Positions 40,279 through 62,270 are shown, numbered from the stretch's first letter. The stretch is DNA of 64,000 nt from Haliclystus octoradiatus (GCA_916610825.1 OU744452.1:15897103-15961102), one strand, 5' to 3'. Program-made: numbers and translations. The notes: generated from the letters alone by a model not told the origin.

Positions 40279-43191
40279 TCAATGCGTTGTACTTTGCGAA
40301 GATCCTGTAACACGGGGCTTTAAAGTTATTGCAGGAGTTCCTTGGCGAGAATTCGTAGCGAGATGAGACGTCTTTGTAGCGCTAGTTGAAATATTATGTT
40401 CTGTATTTTCTTTGTAGCCACACACGCATGGATGTCTCTTTTGATAAAGTTCCAGGACATGTTTCTTACATATAAATACAATAAAAATAAACACGCCACG
40501 GAAAGATCTAAAAATAGCATAGAGTAATGCAAATGTTTCGTTTATTGCTCGACCACTACTCGTATTCCCATCGGTTTGTATAACACCGATAATTTCTACT
40601 GCACCGAGTATCAAACATAATTTCAAGAATGTAATAGCTGTCGTACTATGATCAATTTTATCTTTTCTCGATTCATTTAGTTTCGTTGTATCTCGTTTAG
40701 TTCTCCATATAGCATACACGGTATATGCTAATGCACAAACATTAAACACCATAATAGTTATTACTGGTATAAGATATGTTATAAGACGTCCTTCAAATGT
40801 AACAATCCAACAATTACCACCATAGCCATACATGAATGAATTAGGATGTTTTTCATTAATTATAACTGACGTCACAACAACAATTAAAGGGAATCCCCAT
40901 CCAATTATACAATAACGAATAAATTTAGATTTCCCAGCTTTATTAACAGATGCTAGTGGTCTTGCAAACGTCCATAATAAATCATAAGCTATTATAGCTG
41001 ACCATACATAGACAGTTAACAAAGTCCAATGTAGTAGAATGCCAGCAGCTTTACAATAATTTGCATTGTCCAAGATAATCGCAGTACTCAAAAGAAAGAT
41101 ATCGGATAGTAATAAAGCGATTGAAAGGCAAACTAGATTTTTACCAGGCGTAGTATTAAACTCTGAAAATACCAAATACGTATAAATAACAATGATAACA
41201 GCAACTGCACTCATCGAACATCCAATAATTGTAATCACTCTTGTAGCGTAAGCTAAATCACTTTCAACATAGCCTCCTGTTAATGATTTAGTAGCACATA
41301 CAACAAGACCAGTTAAAGATGGTGCATACTCATTCGGTTGGAATGTTTTATTCGTGCTGAACTCTGTCGCTAAACCATTCGAAGATAATGTTGCATTAAT
41401 TTCACGCAGAGAACACGAGGAATGTAAATGAGATTCATGACAAATTGATAATTCAATCTCATTTGCTTCACGACTCAATCGCATCCATAAAATGTAATCC
41501 GTATTGAGAATTAAGATTGAATCTGAAGTATTCAGCATAACGCCACATGATGTGGTAACATTTGCAACATTGCTACTTGCATTTAAGATTGTACGATTGT
41601 AACACACAGAACCATCTGGAAATGACCTAGAAATATCAATTCCATAAAGTAGAGATTGAGAATACTTTGAAGATGACGTCATCAGTGATTGGACGATCAT
41701 CCGTGCATCACTCTCTCCCATGCTACTCAGCAATGTATTATAATCTTCTAATGGGTTGTCTCCTGAAAGAGTGCTATGATCTAGCATTACTGACGCCACA
41801 TCCATAGCATCAAATGTAAAATCTTTCAAAGTAAAATTCGTACCATTCAAGCGTAAGAAATTAATAATTTGTGTTACGTTTTCTAAACTATTACCAGTAA
41901 ACTCTATTTCTAGGATGAAATGTGTCACGTGGCTTCCAATCAGACATTTGTACAATCTTTGATCAATCGTTCCATTTGAGCTTACACGTGTATTAACTTG
42001 TGGTACTCTACGATCTATACATCTACTTCCGTGTGGTATAAATCCATTACTACATAATAAAGGAATACATTGTTTACTGAAAAAGTCATAAATTAATCCA
42101 TTTTCACACTCTTGAACTTGCTCGCGGTTAAATCCGAATCCACCTGTTATTGTAATTTTACTTGTTGATGCAAAACTTAAGGTTAAAGTAAACCCAGTAA
42201 AGTGTTCTAATGGACCCAAAGGAACCGGGATTTTGTCAGCACAACCAGAAACTGTGTAGTTGACACTTCGATCTTTCTTATCCCATAAACAATGAATGTT
42301 TCTATACCACAATCCATCTGATAGATCTTGAACTGGACTCATATAGAGGCTGCAAAGAAAGGAGTCCCGCGTTTGAAATGCTTCAGTAGAATTTGCCTCC
42401 AAAGATAATTTACACGGTGATGACTTGATGACTGAACCGTTATGAAGTAGTCCAGACGGAATTAAAAATCTACAGTCCTCAGCATTATCTAATGGATTAG
42501 AATCAACTGAGCTTGTTGTGTTATATTCCTTGCAATTAGCTTGGATTTCAAGTGGATCATAGATGTTTATACCATTACACATCGCACAGAACATATTTCT
42601 GTATAAATACATATCATTTCCAACCACTGGTAAAGATAACTGTAAAACATCAAATGGAATATCTTTTCTGATACAATTATCAATAATTGTTTGACTTACT
42701 AATGTTTCATTTGAACATGTATTTATCATATATGCTTCTTCTGCCGAATAACCAAATGGTAGATTTTGCATTAAAGGCAAACATTTTAAGTTCATGCTAT
42801 TGGCATTTTGCAATTCCAAAGCAAATTCTTCGATGTAATTATCCAAATAACTTTGTGTCATCATTGAGGTATTGCCTGACCATGATTTATCAATGCAACA
42901 TCGACGATAAAGTAAACAATCTGTATCACAATAACAACAACGTTCAAACCTAGATGAGTCGCATGATCTTGTAACATAAAATAATTCACTTTCTGGAGAC
43001 GCTGTTATTTCAAAAAATAATTCCAAGGGAAAAGAGGTCAGAGAAGGTGAATTAACGGCTGTCGTTGGTGTACTATTGTTCAGGGGGTCGAACACGGAAG
43101 CAGAGGGTGCAATTAATTGTGACACTGTAAATCCAAATTGAATTAGAATCAAAATTAATGATAACTTTGAACATTCAATAATTGCCATCAT
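40279..43191 (-). CDS. Intronless somatomedin-B/7TM receptor, paralogue C (970 aa)
   Basis: Same domain order as A and B but with the shortest N-terminal linker (about 35 residues, no PPIPPP run). The somatomedin-B half-knot has Cys85, 86, 88, 92, 98 and 99. The protein starts MM; the second Met at 43188 aligns with the start of the paralogues, so either ATG may be used. The tail has SRQGTPAITLK then SSQSTTH. In the segment before the invariant block it carries FTFDAMDVAS like D, not FTSNGSVVLS like A and B. It is head-to-head with paralogue D across 2.85 kb. A TATA-like TTTATATATG lies at 43241-43250 on the minus strand, about 50 bp before the ATG. Confidence 0.9.
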   Translation of the reverse strand: MMAIIECSKLSLILILIQFGFTVSQLIAPSASVFDPLNNSTPTTAVNSPSLTSFPLELFFEITASPESELFYVTRSCDSSRFERCCYCDTDCLLYRRCCIDKSWSGNTSMMTQSYLDNYIEEFALELQNANSMNLKCLPLMQNLPFGYSAEEAYMINTCSNETLVSQTIIDNCIRKDIPFDVLQLSLPVVGNDMYLYRNMFCAMCNGINIYDPLEIQANCKEYNTTSSVDSNPLDNAEDCRFLIPSGLLHNGSVIKSSPCKLSLEANSTEAFQTRDSFLCSLYMSPVQDLSDGLWYRNIHCLWDKKDRSVNYTVSGCADKIPVPLGPLEHFTGFTLTLSFASTSKITITGGFGFNREQVQECENGLIYDFFSKQCIPLLCSNGFIPHGSRCIDRRVPQVNTRVSSNGTIDQRLYKCLIGSHVTHFILEIEFTGNSLENVTQIINFLRLNGTNFTLKDFTFDAMDVASVMLDHSTLSGDNPLEDYNTLLSSMGESDARMIVQSLMTSSSKYSQSLLYGIDISRSFPDGSVCYNRTILNASSNVANVTTSCGVMLNTSDSILILNTDYILWMRLSREANEIELSICHESHLHSSCSLREINATLSSNGLATEFSTNKTFQPNEYAPSLTGLVVCATKSLTGGYVESDLAYATRVITIIGCSMSAVAVIIVIYTYLVFSEFNTTPGKNLVCLSIALLLSDIFLLSTAIILDNANYCKAAGILLHWTLLTVYVWSAIIAYDLLWTFARPLASVNKAGKSKFIRYCIIGWGFPLIVVVTSVIINEKHPNSFMYGYGGNCWIVTFEGRLITYLIPVITIMVFNVCALAYTVYAIWRTKRDTTKLNESRKDKIDHSTTAITFLKLCLILGAVEIIGVIQTDGNTSSGRAINETFALLYAIFRSFRGVFIFIVFICKKHVLELYQKRHPCVCGYKENTEHNISTSATKTSHLATNSRQGTPAITLKPRVTGSSQSTTH

Positions 43192-43240
43192 TTTAAGATC
43201 TCAATCATGTAGTTAATTAATCAATGAGTAATCGAATAGC

Positions 43241-43250
43241 CATATATAAA
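43241..43250 (-). promoter_or_regulatory. TATA-like element upstream of receptor C
   Basis: TTTATATATG on the minus strand about 50 bp before the start codon. In so AT-rich a region this is weak evidence on its own. Confidence 0.3.
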
Positions 43251-44009
43251 GTATGAAAACAGCTTATAACACGTTGAATATTTTAATAGTGATTTTCGGC
43301 TATCATATGAAATCTATCGAAACAAATTTTACTGAAAACATGAAGCAAAATTGCGGGCAAAATTGATAAATAAGGACTTCTACGTAAACTTTCTTCGTTA
43401 ACTTTCTCCGATATACAAAACACTCAAGTGTAGCAGCTTACTTCTGTACTATTCTTCCAACCATACGTAAGCCATTAGCAAAGATAACGCCAGTTAATTG
43501 ACAGCGATGCGATAATGCATTATATAATAATGTCTACTGTATAGATTTTAATAGAGAAATCGAAAATGTGTTTTTTATTTACAGAACACGAAGTTTTGTA
43601 ATATCACTACTATCAGTACTATCACTGAAATTTTGAAATATTTCGCTTTGTGGAACTCATTCAGACAAAACTTGTCGACATCTATTTTGAATTACAAAAT
43701 TAGATGGCAAAATCATATAGCTTTAAACAATGCTTAAAATTAAAATTAAAATAATATAATATAGTATAAAATAATGTAAAATACACAAGTGTAAACCTTC
43801 CAATGTACTTGAATATAGAACAAAATAACATTTTATTTTATTTCTATAGCAATGCAATATATGAAACATGAATCACGTAACGCTTTGATTGTTTCCATTT
43901 AGTCTAATATTCAATTTTCAAATTTTCTTTTGTGAAGAGAACAATCATAATTTTTCTACCATGATGAATGATAAGGGGTTATCTAAATAATTATTCCTTG
44001 ACATGCGTA

Positions 44010-44353
44010 GTAAAAGTAAAGTAATTGAGATGCTATCGCCCTACCAAAGACGCTAGTACCACTCTTCTCGTTAGAGAAATCATATTAAATATTGTTTACT
44101 GATCTAAGCCACGACATTGCAGATCAATTTCAACATATTTCATCGCAGATAGATCTCGATTGTCAATGCGCAACGATGCGCAGCAGCTACTCACAATGCA
44201 ATTCCCTCTGTACCATTCCATCCGCCATCCTCAGATGGTAATCATTTGATGTTTTTAGATAAAGTCAAGACTGAGTTAACCTTCGGGGGATTTGAACCAC
44301 AGTCGATCAGAAGTGATCAGAAGTTTGATTGCTCTGCCATCTGAGATAACCCC
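44010..44353 (-). mobile_element. tRNA-derived SINE, family A, copy 2
   Basis: On the minus strand: GTTATCTCAGATGGCAGAGC (box A region), GTGGTTCAAATCCCCC (box B), then the same body as at 2807-3182 including GGATGGAATGGTACAGAGGG, TTGCGCATTGACAATC and CTTTGGTAGGGCGA. It lies between the head-to-head receptors C and D. Confidence 0.75.
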
Positions 44354-46050
44354 AATGCATGCAAAAGTATGCAGAGTAGATCAGGGACTAGACCATGCAA
44401 ACGAGTGACGACCAGACCATTATCGCATTGCCTTGAGGGGTTCCTCTTTTTTGATTGGAAGGTAAATCCTCAGTGAAACTACTAGAAAATAGCCCCAGCA
44501 AACTGAAAAACATTGAGGACATATTTTAATAGAGGCAGTTACTTGATGAGCTTTAATGAAATTCTACTCATTGATTTCCTTCCGCGTTGTAGTGCTTTCC
44601 GGTAATTGAATTGGGGAAAATATATTTTAAGGATCGAGGCCCAGTATGATTTCAGTAGAATTTGTATTGTTTTGATATGAAAACAAATTCTACTCAGCAA
44701 ACTATAATCAACAAAAACATAGTGTAATATAAATTTAACAATTAGGAAGCTAAACGTGATCAACTTCACTACATTTGACTATTTTAGCGACAATTCTAGC
44801 GACAATAACCTTTGTCATGCAAAACAATAGCTGCGACAATTATATTTTATCTGAATATGAGGTACTCCTGTATATTCTTTCATAATTAGTTAATTTCTGT
44901 CTGATGATTGCTATAAAACCATGAAACTTAAAGTAACTGTATAAGAATGCATGGTCCCTGACTCCTTTTAATTTCCATTTCTATTATTATTATTTACAGC
45001 TTTGCCAGAGCCTGCCAATTTATGACATTGAGCACTATATTCTTTGCTATTAGATAACATCTAATAATAATGATATCTGTGATATAAATAGTTACTTACT
45101 GTACTCATGAGTCATGACAGTGATTTGACAGTGATAGTTGTGTTTCGATAATCATTCTACATTTAAATATTTAAGATAAATACAATTATGAATACTTGAT
45201 TGAGTGACTATATAATTTCAGTGAAAGAACAGTGTTACGGGTCCAGAGTTAACACAATGTCTGATTTAAATTTTCTGGATATTTCTGCTTTGACACTGAT
45301 CAGTTACTCGATCACAAATTACCCAATTAAAAATCTATTCAAAAAGAGACCACGGTCTATCTGTCCATAATACATATTGTAATCATTGTAATAGTACCAT
45401 AATACTGTATTAATTGGCGGAAACCGAACAAAGAACAAAGCCAGCTGCATTCTCTCAACTGCCAGGTGGAGGCATTTTAACTTACAACTTATCAATAGTA
45501 ACAACATTTGGACAAAGGCCCAGAGAAGCTCTAAGAAGGTCCACTGTCGAAGGCAGCCTTTTTTCTAGTGTCGTCTAGTCATATATAATCGGATCAGATC
45601 TTACAGATGGCATAATTACATTTATTAACATTGGACAACATAGATATCAGACTCAAGTCGATACGAAATATTTCTTTCAAAATCATATACCCATGTCTTT
45701 GTTGTTTTTCATTATGATATCGAAAGTACAATCAGGATAATATATGTATTATGACGTAAAAGGAACCTTTCAAATCTTTTTGTTCCTTGAGGAGTCGTGT
45801 TTTCTAAAAATACAATAATAATCTAATCAATATTTAGCAAAACCATAGACTATGGCAAAACAAACCAGACAGATGTATTATATGGTAGAAAATATAGAAA
45901 TCAAAGGAATATAAAGCAACGAAACTATTTGAATACAGCTTCATCGTATATAATATATATCTATCGCTGTCTAATTATACCGTGATCTAGCTATATATCG
46001 TCTAACTAATTATCTTTATTGAATCTATGTTTTAAATTTCCGTGAGAAAA

Positions 46051-49050
46051 ATGGCAATTTTTAAATGGTCATCAATTTGGATTATTATTCAACTTGAATT
46101 TATATCATCACAATTAATTATACCTCCGATTCCTCAACCTGTTATAATTCATGAAATTCTTCCAAATACATCAGTTCTTCTCCCTCCGAGTTCTATAACG
46201 ACACCAAACCTTGAAATCTGGCCTCCCCGATCACCTGGACCTGAACTGAATACATCTGTAATTATACATCCTCAAAAAATATATCCTAACTTTTTTCCTT
46301 TCGACTTATTTTTCGAAACAAAATATTCCAGCATAATAGAGCCAATGGAAGGAGATTTACTACTTGGAACAACAAGTTCATGTGAAACTAATGGAATTAA
46401 ACGTTGTTGTTATTGTGATACAGATTGTTTACTTTATCGTCGATGTTGTATTGATAAAACATGGTCAGGCAATATCTCAATGATGACACAAAGTTATTTG
46501 GATAATTACATCGAAGAATTTGCTTTGGAATTGCAAAATGCTAATAGCAAGAACTTGAAATGTTTGCCTTTAATGCAAAATCTGCCATTTGGTTATTCGT
46601 CAGAAGAAGCATATATGATAAATACATGTTCAAATGAAACATTAGTAAGTCAAACAATTATTGATAATTGTATCAGAAAAGACATACCATTTGATGTTTT
46701 ACAGTTATCTTTACCGGTGGTTGGAAATGATAAATATTTATACAGAAATATGTTCTGTGCGATGTGTAATGGTATAAACATCTATCATCCATTTGAAATC
46801 CAAGCTAATTGCAAGGAGTATAATACAACAAGCTCAGTTGATTCTAACCCGTTAGACAATGCTAATGAATGCATATTTATAACTCCAAATATATTATTTC
46901 ATAACGGTTCAGTTATCAAGTCATCACGGTGTAAATCATCTTTGGAGGCAAATTCTACTGCAACATTTGAAACACGAGACTCCCTGTTATGTAGCCTCTA
47001 TCTGAGTCCAGTCAAAGATATTTCAGATGGATTATGGCATAGAAATATTCATTGTTTATGGGATAAAAACGGGGATAAAAAAGATCGCAGTGCCAATTAC
47101 ACAAATTCTGGTTGCTTGAATGCAATTCCTGTATCTTTGGGTCCACAATCTATGTTCACTGGTTATGTGTTAACCCTAAGTTTTGCATCGACAAGTGAAA
47201 TCTCAGTTTCTGAAATGATGGGTAATTTCCGTCTAGCACAAACTCAATTATGTGACAGTGGCTCAATTTATGATTATTTCAATAAACAATGCATTCCTTT
47301 ATTATGTAGTAATGGATTTATACCACACGGAAGTAAATGTATAATTGATCGTAGATTACCTCAAGTTAATACACGTGTAAGCTCAAATGGAACGATTGAT
47401 CAAAGATTGTACAAATGTCTGATTGGAAGCCACGTGACATATTTCTTCCTAAAATTGGAGTTTACTGGTAATAGTTTAGAAAACGCAACACAAATCATTG
47501 ATTTCTTACACTTGAATGGTACGTATTTTACTTTAAAAGATTTTACATTTGATGCTATGGATGTGGCGTCAGTAATGCTAGATCATAGCACTCTTTCAGG
47601 AGACAGCCCATTAGAAGATTATAATACATTGCTGAGTAGCATGGGAGAGAGTGATGCACGGATGATCGTCCAATCACTGATGACGTCATCTTCAAAGTAT
47701 TCTCAATCTCTACTTTATGGAATTGATATTTCTAGGTCATTTCCAGATGGTTCTGTGTGTTACAATCGTACAATCTTAAACGCAAGTAGCAATGTTGCAA
47801 ATGTTACCACATCATGTGGCGTTATGCTGAATACTTCCGATTCAATCTTCATTCTCAATACGGATTATCTTTTATGGATGCGATTGAGTCGTGAAACAAA
47901 TGAGATTGAATTATCAATTTGCCATGAATCTCATTTACATTCCTCGTGTTCTCTGCGTGAAATTAATGCAACATTATCTTCGAATGGTTTAGCGACAGAG
48001 TTCAGCACGAATAAAACATTCCAGCCGAATGAGTATGCACCATCTTTAACTGGTCTTGTTGTATGTGCTACTAAATCATTAACAGGAGGCTATGTTGAAA
48101 GTGATTTAGCTTACGCTACAAGAGTGATTACAATTATTGGATGTTCGATGAGTGCAGTTGCTGTTATCATTGTTATTTATACGTATTTGGTATTTTCAGA
48201 GTTTAATACTACGCCTGGTAAAAATCTAGTTTGCCTTTCAATCGCTTTATTACTATCCGATATCTTTCTTTTGAGTACTGCGATTATCTTGGACAATGCA
48301 AATTATTGTAAAGCTGCTGGCATTCTACTACATTGGACTTTGTTAACTGTCTATGTATGGTCAGCTATAATAGCTTATGATTTATTATGGACGTTTGCAA
48401 GACCACTAGCTTCTGTTAATAAAACTGGAAAATCTAAATTTATTCGTTATTGTATAATTGGATGGGGATTCCCTTTAATTGTTGTTGTGACGTCGGTTAT
48501 AATTAATGAGAAACATCCCAATTCATTCATGTATGGCTATGGTGGTATTTGTTGGATTGTCACATTTGAAGGGCGTCTTATAACATATCTTATACCAGTA
48601 TTAACTATTATGGTGTTTAATGTTTGTGCATTAGCATATACCGTGTATGCTATATGGAGAACTAAACGAGATACAACGAAACTAAATGAATTGAAAAAAG
48701 GCAAGGTTGATTTTACGACAGCTATTACATTCTTGAAATTATGTTTGATACTCGGTGCAGTAGAAATTATCGGTGTTGTGCAAACCGATGGGAAGACGAG
48801 TAGTGGTCGAGCAATAAACGAAACATTTGCATTACTCTATGCTATTTTTAGATCTTTCCGTGGTGTGTTTATTTTTATTGTATTTATATGTAAGAAACAT
48901 GTCCTCGGACTTTATCAAAAGAGACATCCTCGTCTGTGTGGCTTCAAAACAAAATCAGAATTTGACAAATCATCAAGTTCTTCAAATGCTGTAACCAATG
49001 CCTTTCGTCTTGCTGTTACCTCAAGAGGTACTCCAACTTTGAGGTCTTGA
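46051..49050 (+). CDS. Intronless somatomedin-B/7TM receptor, paralogue D (999 aa)
   Basis: The start is placed at the ATG at 46051 (MAIFKWSS), which aligns with MAFNNWS of B. The frame is open a few codons further upstream but only through a GTG. Signal peptide 1-21, the longest linker (about 90 residues, rich in Pro, Ile and Ser), somatomedin-B half-knot with Cys119, 120, 122, 126, 132 and 133, Cys-rich ectodomain, stalk and seven helices. It is the only plus-strand member. Peculiarities: a DKNGDKKD insertion in the ectodomain, an extra Ile in CIIDRR, Ile instead of Asn next to the loop-2 Cys (GGICWIV), and a short tail ending SRGTPTLRS. The 7TM block is nearly the same as in the three minus-strand paralogues despite the inversion. 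Confidence 0.9.
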   Translation: MAIFKWSSIWIIIQLEFISSQLIIPPIPQPVIIHEILPNTSVLLPPSSITTPNLEIWPPRSPGPELNTSVIIHPQKIYPNFFPFDLFFETKYSSIIEPMEGDLLLGTTSSCETNGIKRCCYCDTDCLLYRRCCIDKTWSGNISMMTQSYLDNYIEEFALELQNANSKNLKCLPLMQNLPFGYSSEEAYMINTCSNETLVSQTIIDNCIRKDIPFDVLQLSLPVVGNDKYLYRNMFCAMCNGINIYHPFEIQANCKEYNTTSSVDSNPLDNANECIFITPNILFHNGSVIKSSRCKSSLEANSTATFETRDSLLCSLYLSPVKDISDGLWHRNIHCLWDKNGDKKDRSANYTNSGCLNAIPVSLGPQSMFTGYVLTLSFASTSEISVSEMMGNFRLAQTQLCDSGSIYDYFNKQCIPLLCSNGFIPHGSKCIIDRRLPQVNTRVSSNGTIDQRLYKCLIGSHVTYFFLKLEFTGNSLENATQIIDFLHLNGTYFTLKDFTFDAMDVASVMLDHSTLSGDSPLEDYNTLLSSMGESDARMIVQSLMTSSSKYSQSLLYGIDISRSFPDGSVCYNRTILNASSNVANVTTSCGVMLNTSDSIFILNTDYLLWMRLSRETNEIELSICHESHLHSSCSLREINATLSSNGLATEFSTNKTFQPNEYAPSLTGLVVCATKSLTGGYVESDLAYATRVITIIGCSMSAVAVIIVIYTYLVFSEFNTTPGKNLVCLSIALLLSDIFLLSTAIILDNANYCKAAGILLHWTLLTVYVWSAIIAYDLLWTFARPLASVNKTGKSKFIRYCIIGWGFPLIVVVTSVIINEKHPNSFMYGYGGICWIVTFEGRLITYLIPVLTIMVFNVCALAYTVYAIWRTKRDTTKLNELKKGKVDFTTAITFLKLCLILGAVEIIGVVQTDGKTSSGRAINETFALLYAIFRSFRGVFIFIVFICKKHVLGLYQKRHPRLCGFKTKSEFDKSSSSSNAVTNAFRLAVTSRGTPTLRS

Positions 49051-49587
49051 AGTGTATTGTTTTTTTTAAATTTGAGTAAAGAGCTAATTATATGTTGTAA
49101 ATGAGATAAATTAAATTGCATTGGAATATTAAAAGTATGACTGATGTTTTTTTTTGCATTTATCCAACATTTCGCATATTTATTTGTATACATCATATAT
49201 TTTTGATTATTTGTGGACGCAGATATATGGGTCACTTAGGCACTACTTGCAGCTCTCAATGGAAAACACAGAGCTGTATTTATAAATATGTAGCAATAAG
49301 GGACATTATTATCTTAATCGACAAAATTATAAGAATTAGAACTAATACATCTTTTTTAATCATAATTAGGTATCATAAATATATATTTCATTTTTCAATC
49401 CCTTTCATTTTAGGATTATATGATTATTTTATATTTTTAAATATTGTATAATGTATTTAGTAGATATTGAATATATTATTCTGTATTGGTAATTCTATAG
49501 AAGATATATACAAATACCCAGGGGATAACTTCCATTGCGGGTAGTTCATAAAGAGATTTGGCAAAATGATATGACCACAAAAATACT

Positions 49588-51125
49588 TCAGATCAGAAAT
49601 ACGCCAAATATACTTTGAAAAGGACATAATTTAGACCCTAAAAATGGGAACAGCAATTTTGAGCAAAAATAACATTTTTCAGATCAGAAAACGCCAAATA
49701 TATTTTGAAAAGGACATAATTTAGACCCTAAAAATGGGAACAGCAATTTTGAGCAAAAATAACATTTTTCAGATCAGAAATACGCCAAATATATTTTGAA
49801 AAGGACATGATTTACACCCTAAAAATGGGAACAGCAATTTTGAGCAAAAATAACATTTTTCAGATCAGAAATACGCCAAATATATTTTGAAAAGGACATG
49901 ATTTACACCCTAAAAATGGGAACAGCAATTTTGAGCAAAAATAACATTTTTCAGATCAGAAAACGCCAAATATATTTTGAAAAGGACATGATTTACACCC
50001 TAAAAATGGGAACAACAATTTTGAGCAAAAATAACATTTTTCAGATCAGAAAACGCCAAATATATTTTGAAAAGGACATGATTTACACCCTAAAAATGGG
50101 ACCAGCAATTTTGAGCAAAAATAGCATTTTTCAGATCAGAAATACGCCAAATATATTTTGAAAAGGACATGATTTACACCCTAAAAATGGGAACAACAAT
50201 TTTGAGCAAAAATAACATTTTTCAGATCAGAAATACGCCAAATATATTTTGAAAAGGACATGATTTACACCCTAAAAATGGGAACAGCAATTTTGAGCAA
50301 AAATAGCATTTTTCAGATCAGAAATACGCCAAATATATTTTGAAAAGGACATGATTTACACCCTAAAAATGGGAACAGCAATTTTGAGCAAAAATAACAT
50401 TTTTCAGATCAGAAATACGCCAAATATATTTTGAAAAGGACATGATTTACACCCTAAAAATGGGAACAACAATTTTGAGCAAAAATAACATTTTTCAGAT
50501 CAGAAATACGCCAAATATATCTTGAAAAGGACATGATTTACACCCTAAAAATGGGAACAACAATTTTGAGCAAAAATAACATTTTTCAGATCAGAAATAC
50601 GCCAAATATATTTTGAAAAGGACATGATTTACACCCTAAAAATGAGAACAACAATTTTGAGCAAAAATAACATTTTTCAGATCAGAAATACGCCAAATAT
50701 ATTTTGAAAAGGACATGATTTACACCCTAAAAATGAGAACAACAATTTTGAGCAAAAATAACATTTTTCAGATCAGAAATACGCCAAATATATTTTGAAA
50801 AGGACATGATTTACACCCTAAAAATGGGAACAGCAATTTTGAGCAAAAATAACATTTTTCAGATCAGAAATACGCCAAATATATTTTGAAAAGGACATGA
50901 TTTACACCCTAAAAATGAGAACAACAATTTTGAGCAAAAATAACATTTTTCAGATCAGAAATACGCCAAATATATTTTGAAAAGGACATGATTTACACCC
51001 TAAAAATGAGAACAGCAATTTTGAGCAAAAATAACATTTTTCAGATCAGAAATACGCCAAATATATTTTGAAAAGGACATGATTTAGACCCTAAAAATGG
51101 GAACAACAATTTTGAACAAAAATAA
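49588..51125. repeat. 91-bp tandem array, about 17 copies
   Basis: Unit of 90-91 bp beginning AGATCAGAAATACGCC and containing GAAAAGGACATGATTTACAC, AAAATGGGAACAGC and TTTTGAGCAAAAATAAC. Copies differ at a few positions (AGC or AAC, GGG or GAG, one optional T). Both outer edges keep the variant TTTAGACC, while inner units have TTTACACC. The array lies between receptor D and MRPS18C and ends ~295 bp before the MRPS18C start codon. Open frames within it are incidental. Confidence 0.95.
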
Positions 51126-51420
51126 AATTGCTGTGAGAGAAAGTAAAAAGTACGAAAATCTTCATATATTTCTGTACAGATTTTTGAAAAAACCACATTT
51201 AAATTTGAAAATCGTCTCCGGGTATATGGCAAAAGTATAAAACTTGCCCTCCGGTTGCAAAAAATGCCAATTAAATACTCAATTTTGTCTTCTGTCACTT
51301 TTCTCTTTGACTGTGATGCAAAAAGTTTTATAGACCACATGAGACGGTCGCTGAACTCAGGTTTTACTGTTCTACCAGTACCCAGACCTCTTTCGTAATT
51401 TATTATAACAATTTTCTATC

Positions 51421-61523
<10,103 letters not shown>

Positions 61524-62051
61524 TACGATATGGTAAAAAGTAAAAATTAACCACAATAGGATATTATGTAAATATTTTCATCTGATTTACAAGCATGTTA
61601 AAAATTCTTTTTTTTAAAGAATATTAATTTAAAATTATAAAATGCCACATGATAAGGTTTTATTGCTATTTGTAGTTCTATTTGTACACTTTCATTACTA
61701 AGTACATTAAATGCACTGTCCCCATGGCTAACTATTAGATGGTTGATGGTTTAGAGGAACGTGCCAATTTTCTGAGTTTTTTGGGGGTATTCAAGTCGAA
61801 ATATTCATCAAAGTTCAATACAAGTTCATAAACATTTCATGAAAATTTTTATGAAAATTCTCGATTTTATTGTTCTAAAAGAATCATAAGCTCAAAATTT
61901 GAGTTCAAAAAATATTTGGAAATGGGCGCTTAAAGCCCCTCTAAATTAATATTAGAAAAGATCTTTCCTTGGGAGTCAATACAAATATGAGAGAGAATTT
62001 CAAATAAAGGAGCATACATTTTGTTCTGAACAAATTTAAAAGATATCTATA

Positions 62052-62270
62052 CAGTAGAAACTGTCTATAACGGCACTCCTAAGGAGCTTTCAAAAGTATG
62101 TTATAGGCGATGTGCCGCTATAGCCAATTATTTACTGAGAAGAAAGATACTAACTTTCATTAGGCACAACCGTTAAGTTCAGTAAGTTATAACGTTAAAT
62201 CTTTATTAAACGTTATTAAGTTAATGTAAATCTGTTATAAAAGGTGACGTTATAAACGGTTTCTATACCG
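62052..62270. mobile_element. TA-flanked MITE, CAGTAGAAACTG family, copy 2
   Basis: Left CAGTAGAAACTGTCTATAAC, right AACGGTTTCTATACCG, each next to TA. Shares the GGCGATGTGCCGCTATAGCC interior with the copy at 56748. It lies 120 bp downstream of the WDR6-like stop codon. Confidence 0.65.
62202..62207 (-). promoter_or_regulatory. Candidate polyadenylation signal inside a MITE
   Basis: AATAAA on the minus strand 183 bp after the WDR6-like stop, located within the 62052-62270 element. Use is inferred. Confidence 0.35.

Larger units (their letters stand above)
43192..46050. other. Head-to-head spacer between receptors C and D
   Basis: Must hold both promoters. Contains the SINE A copy at 44010-44353 and a CTGATGATTG/TTGAGCACTATA relic near 44900-45050. 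No gene was recognised. Confidence 0.6.

Noticed and set aside
46042-46050. Upstream extension of receptor D by three codons
   Set aside because: The frame there begins with GTG. The first ATG at 46051 aligns with the paralogue starts.
49588-51125. CRISPR-like array
   Set aside because: Units are contiguous 90-91-bp direct repeats without unique spacers in an animal genome; this is a satellite.
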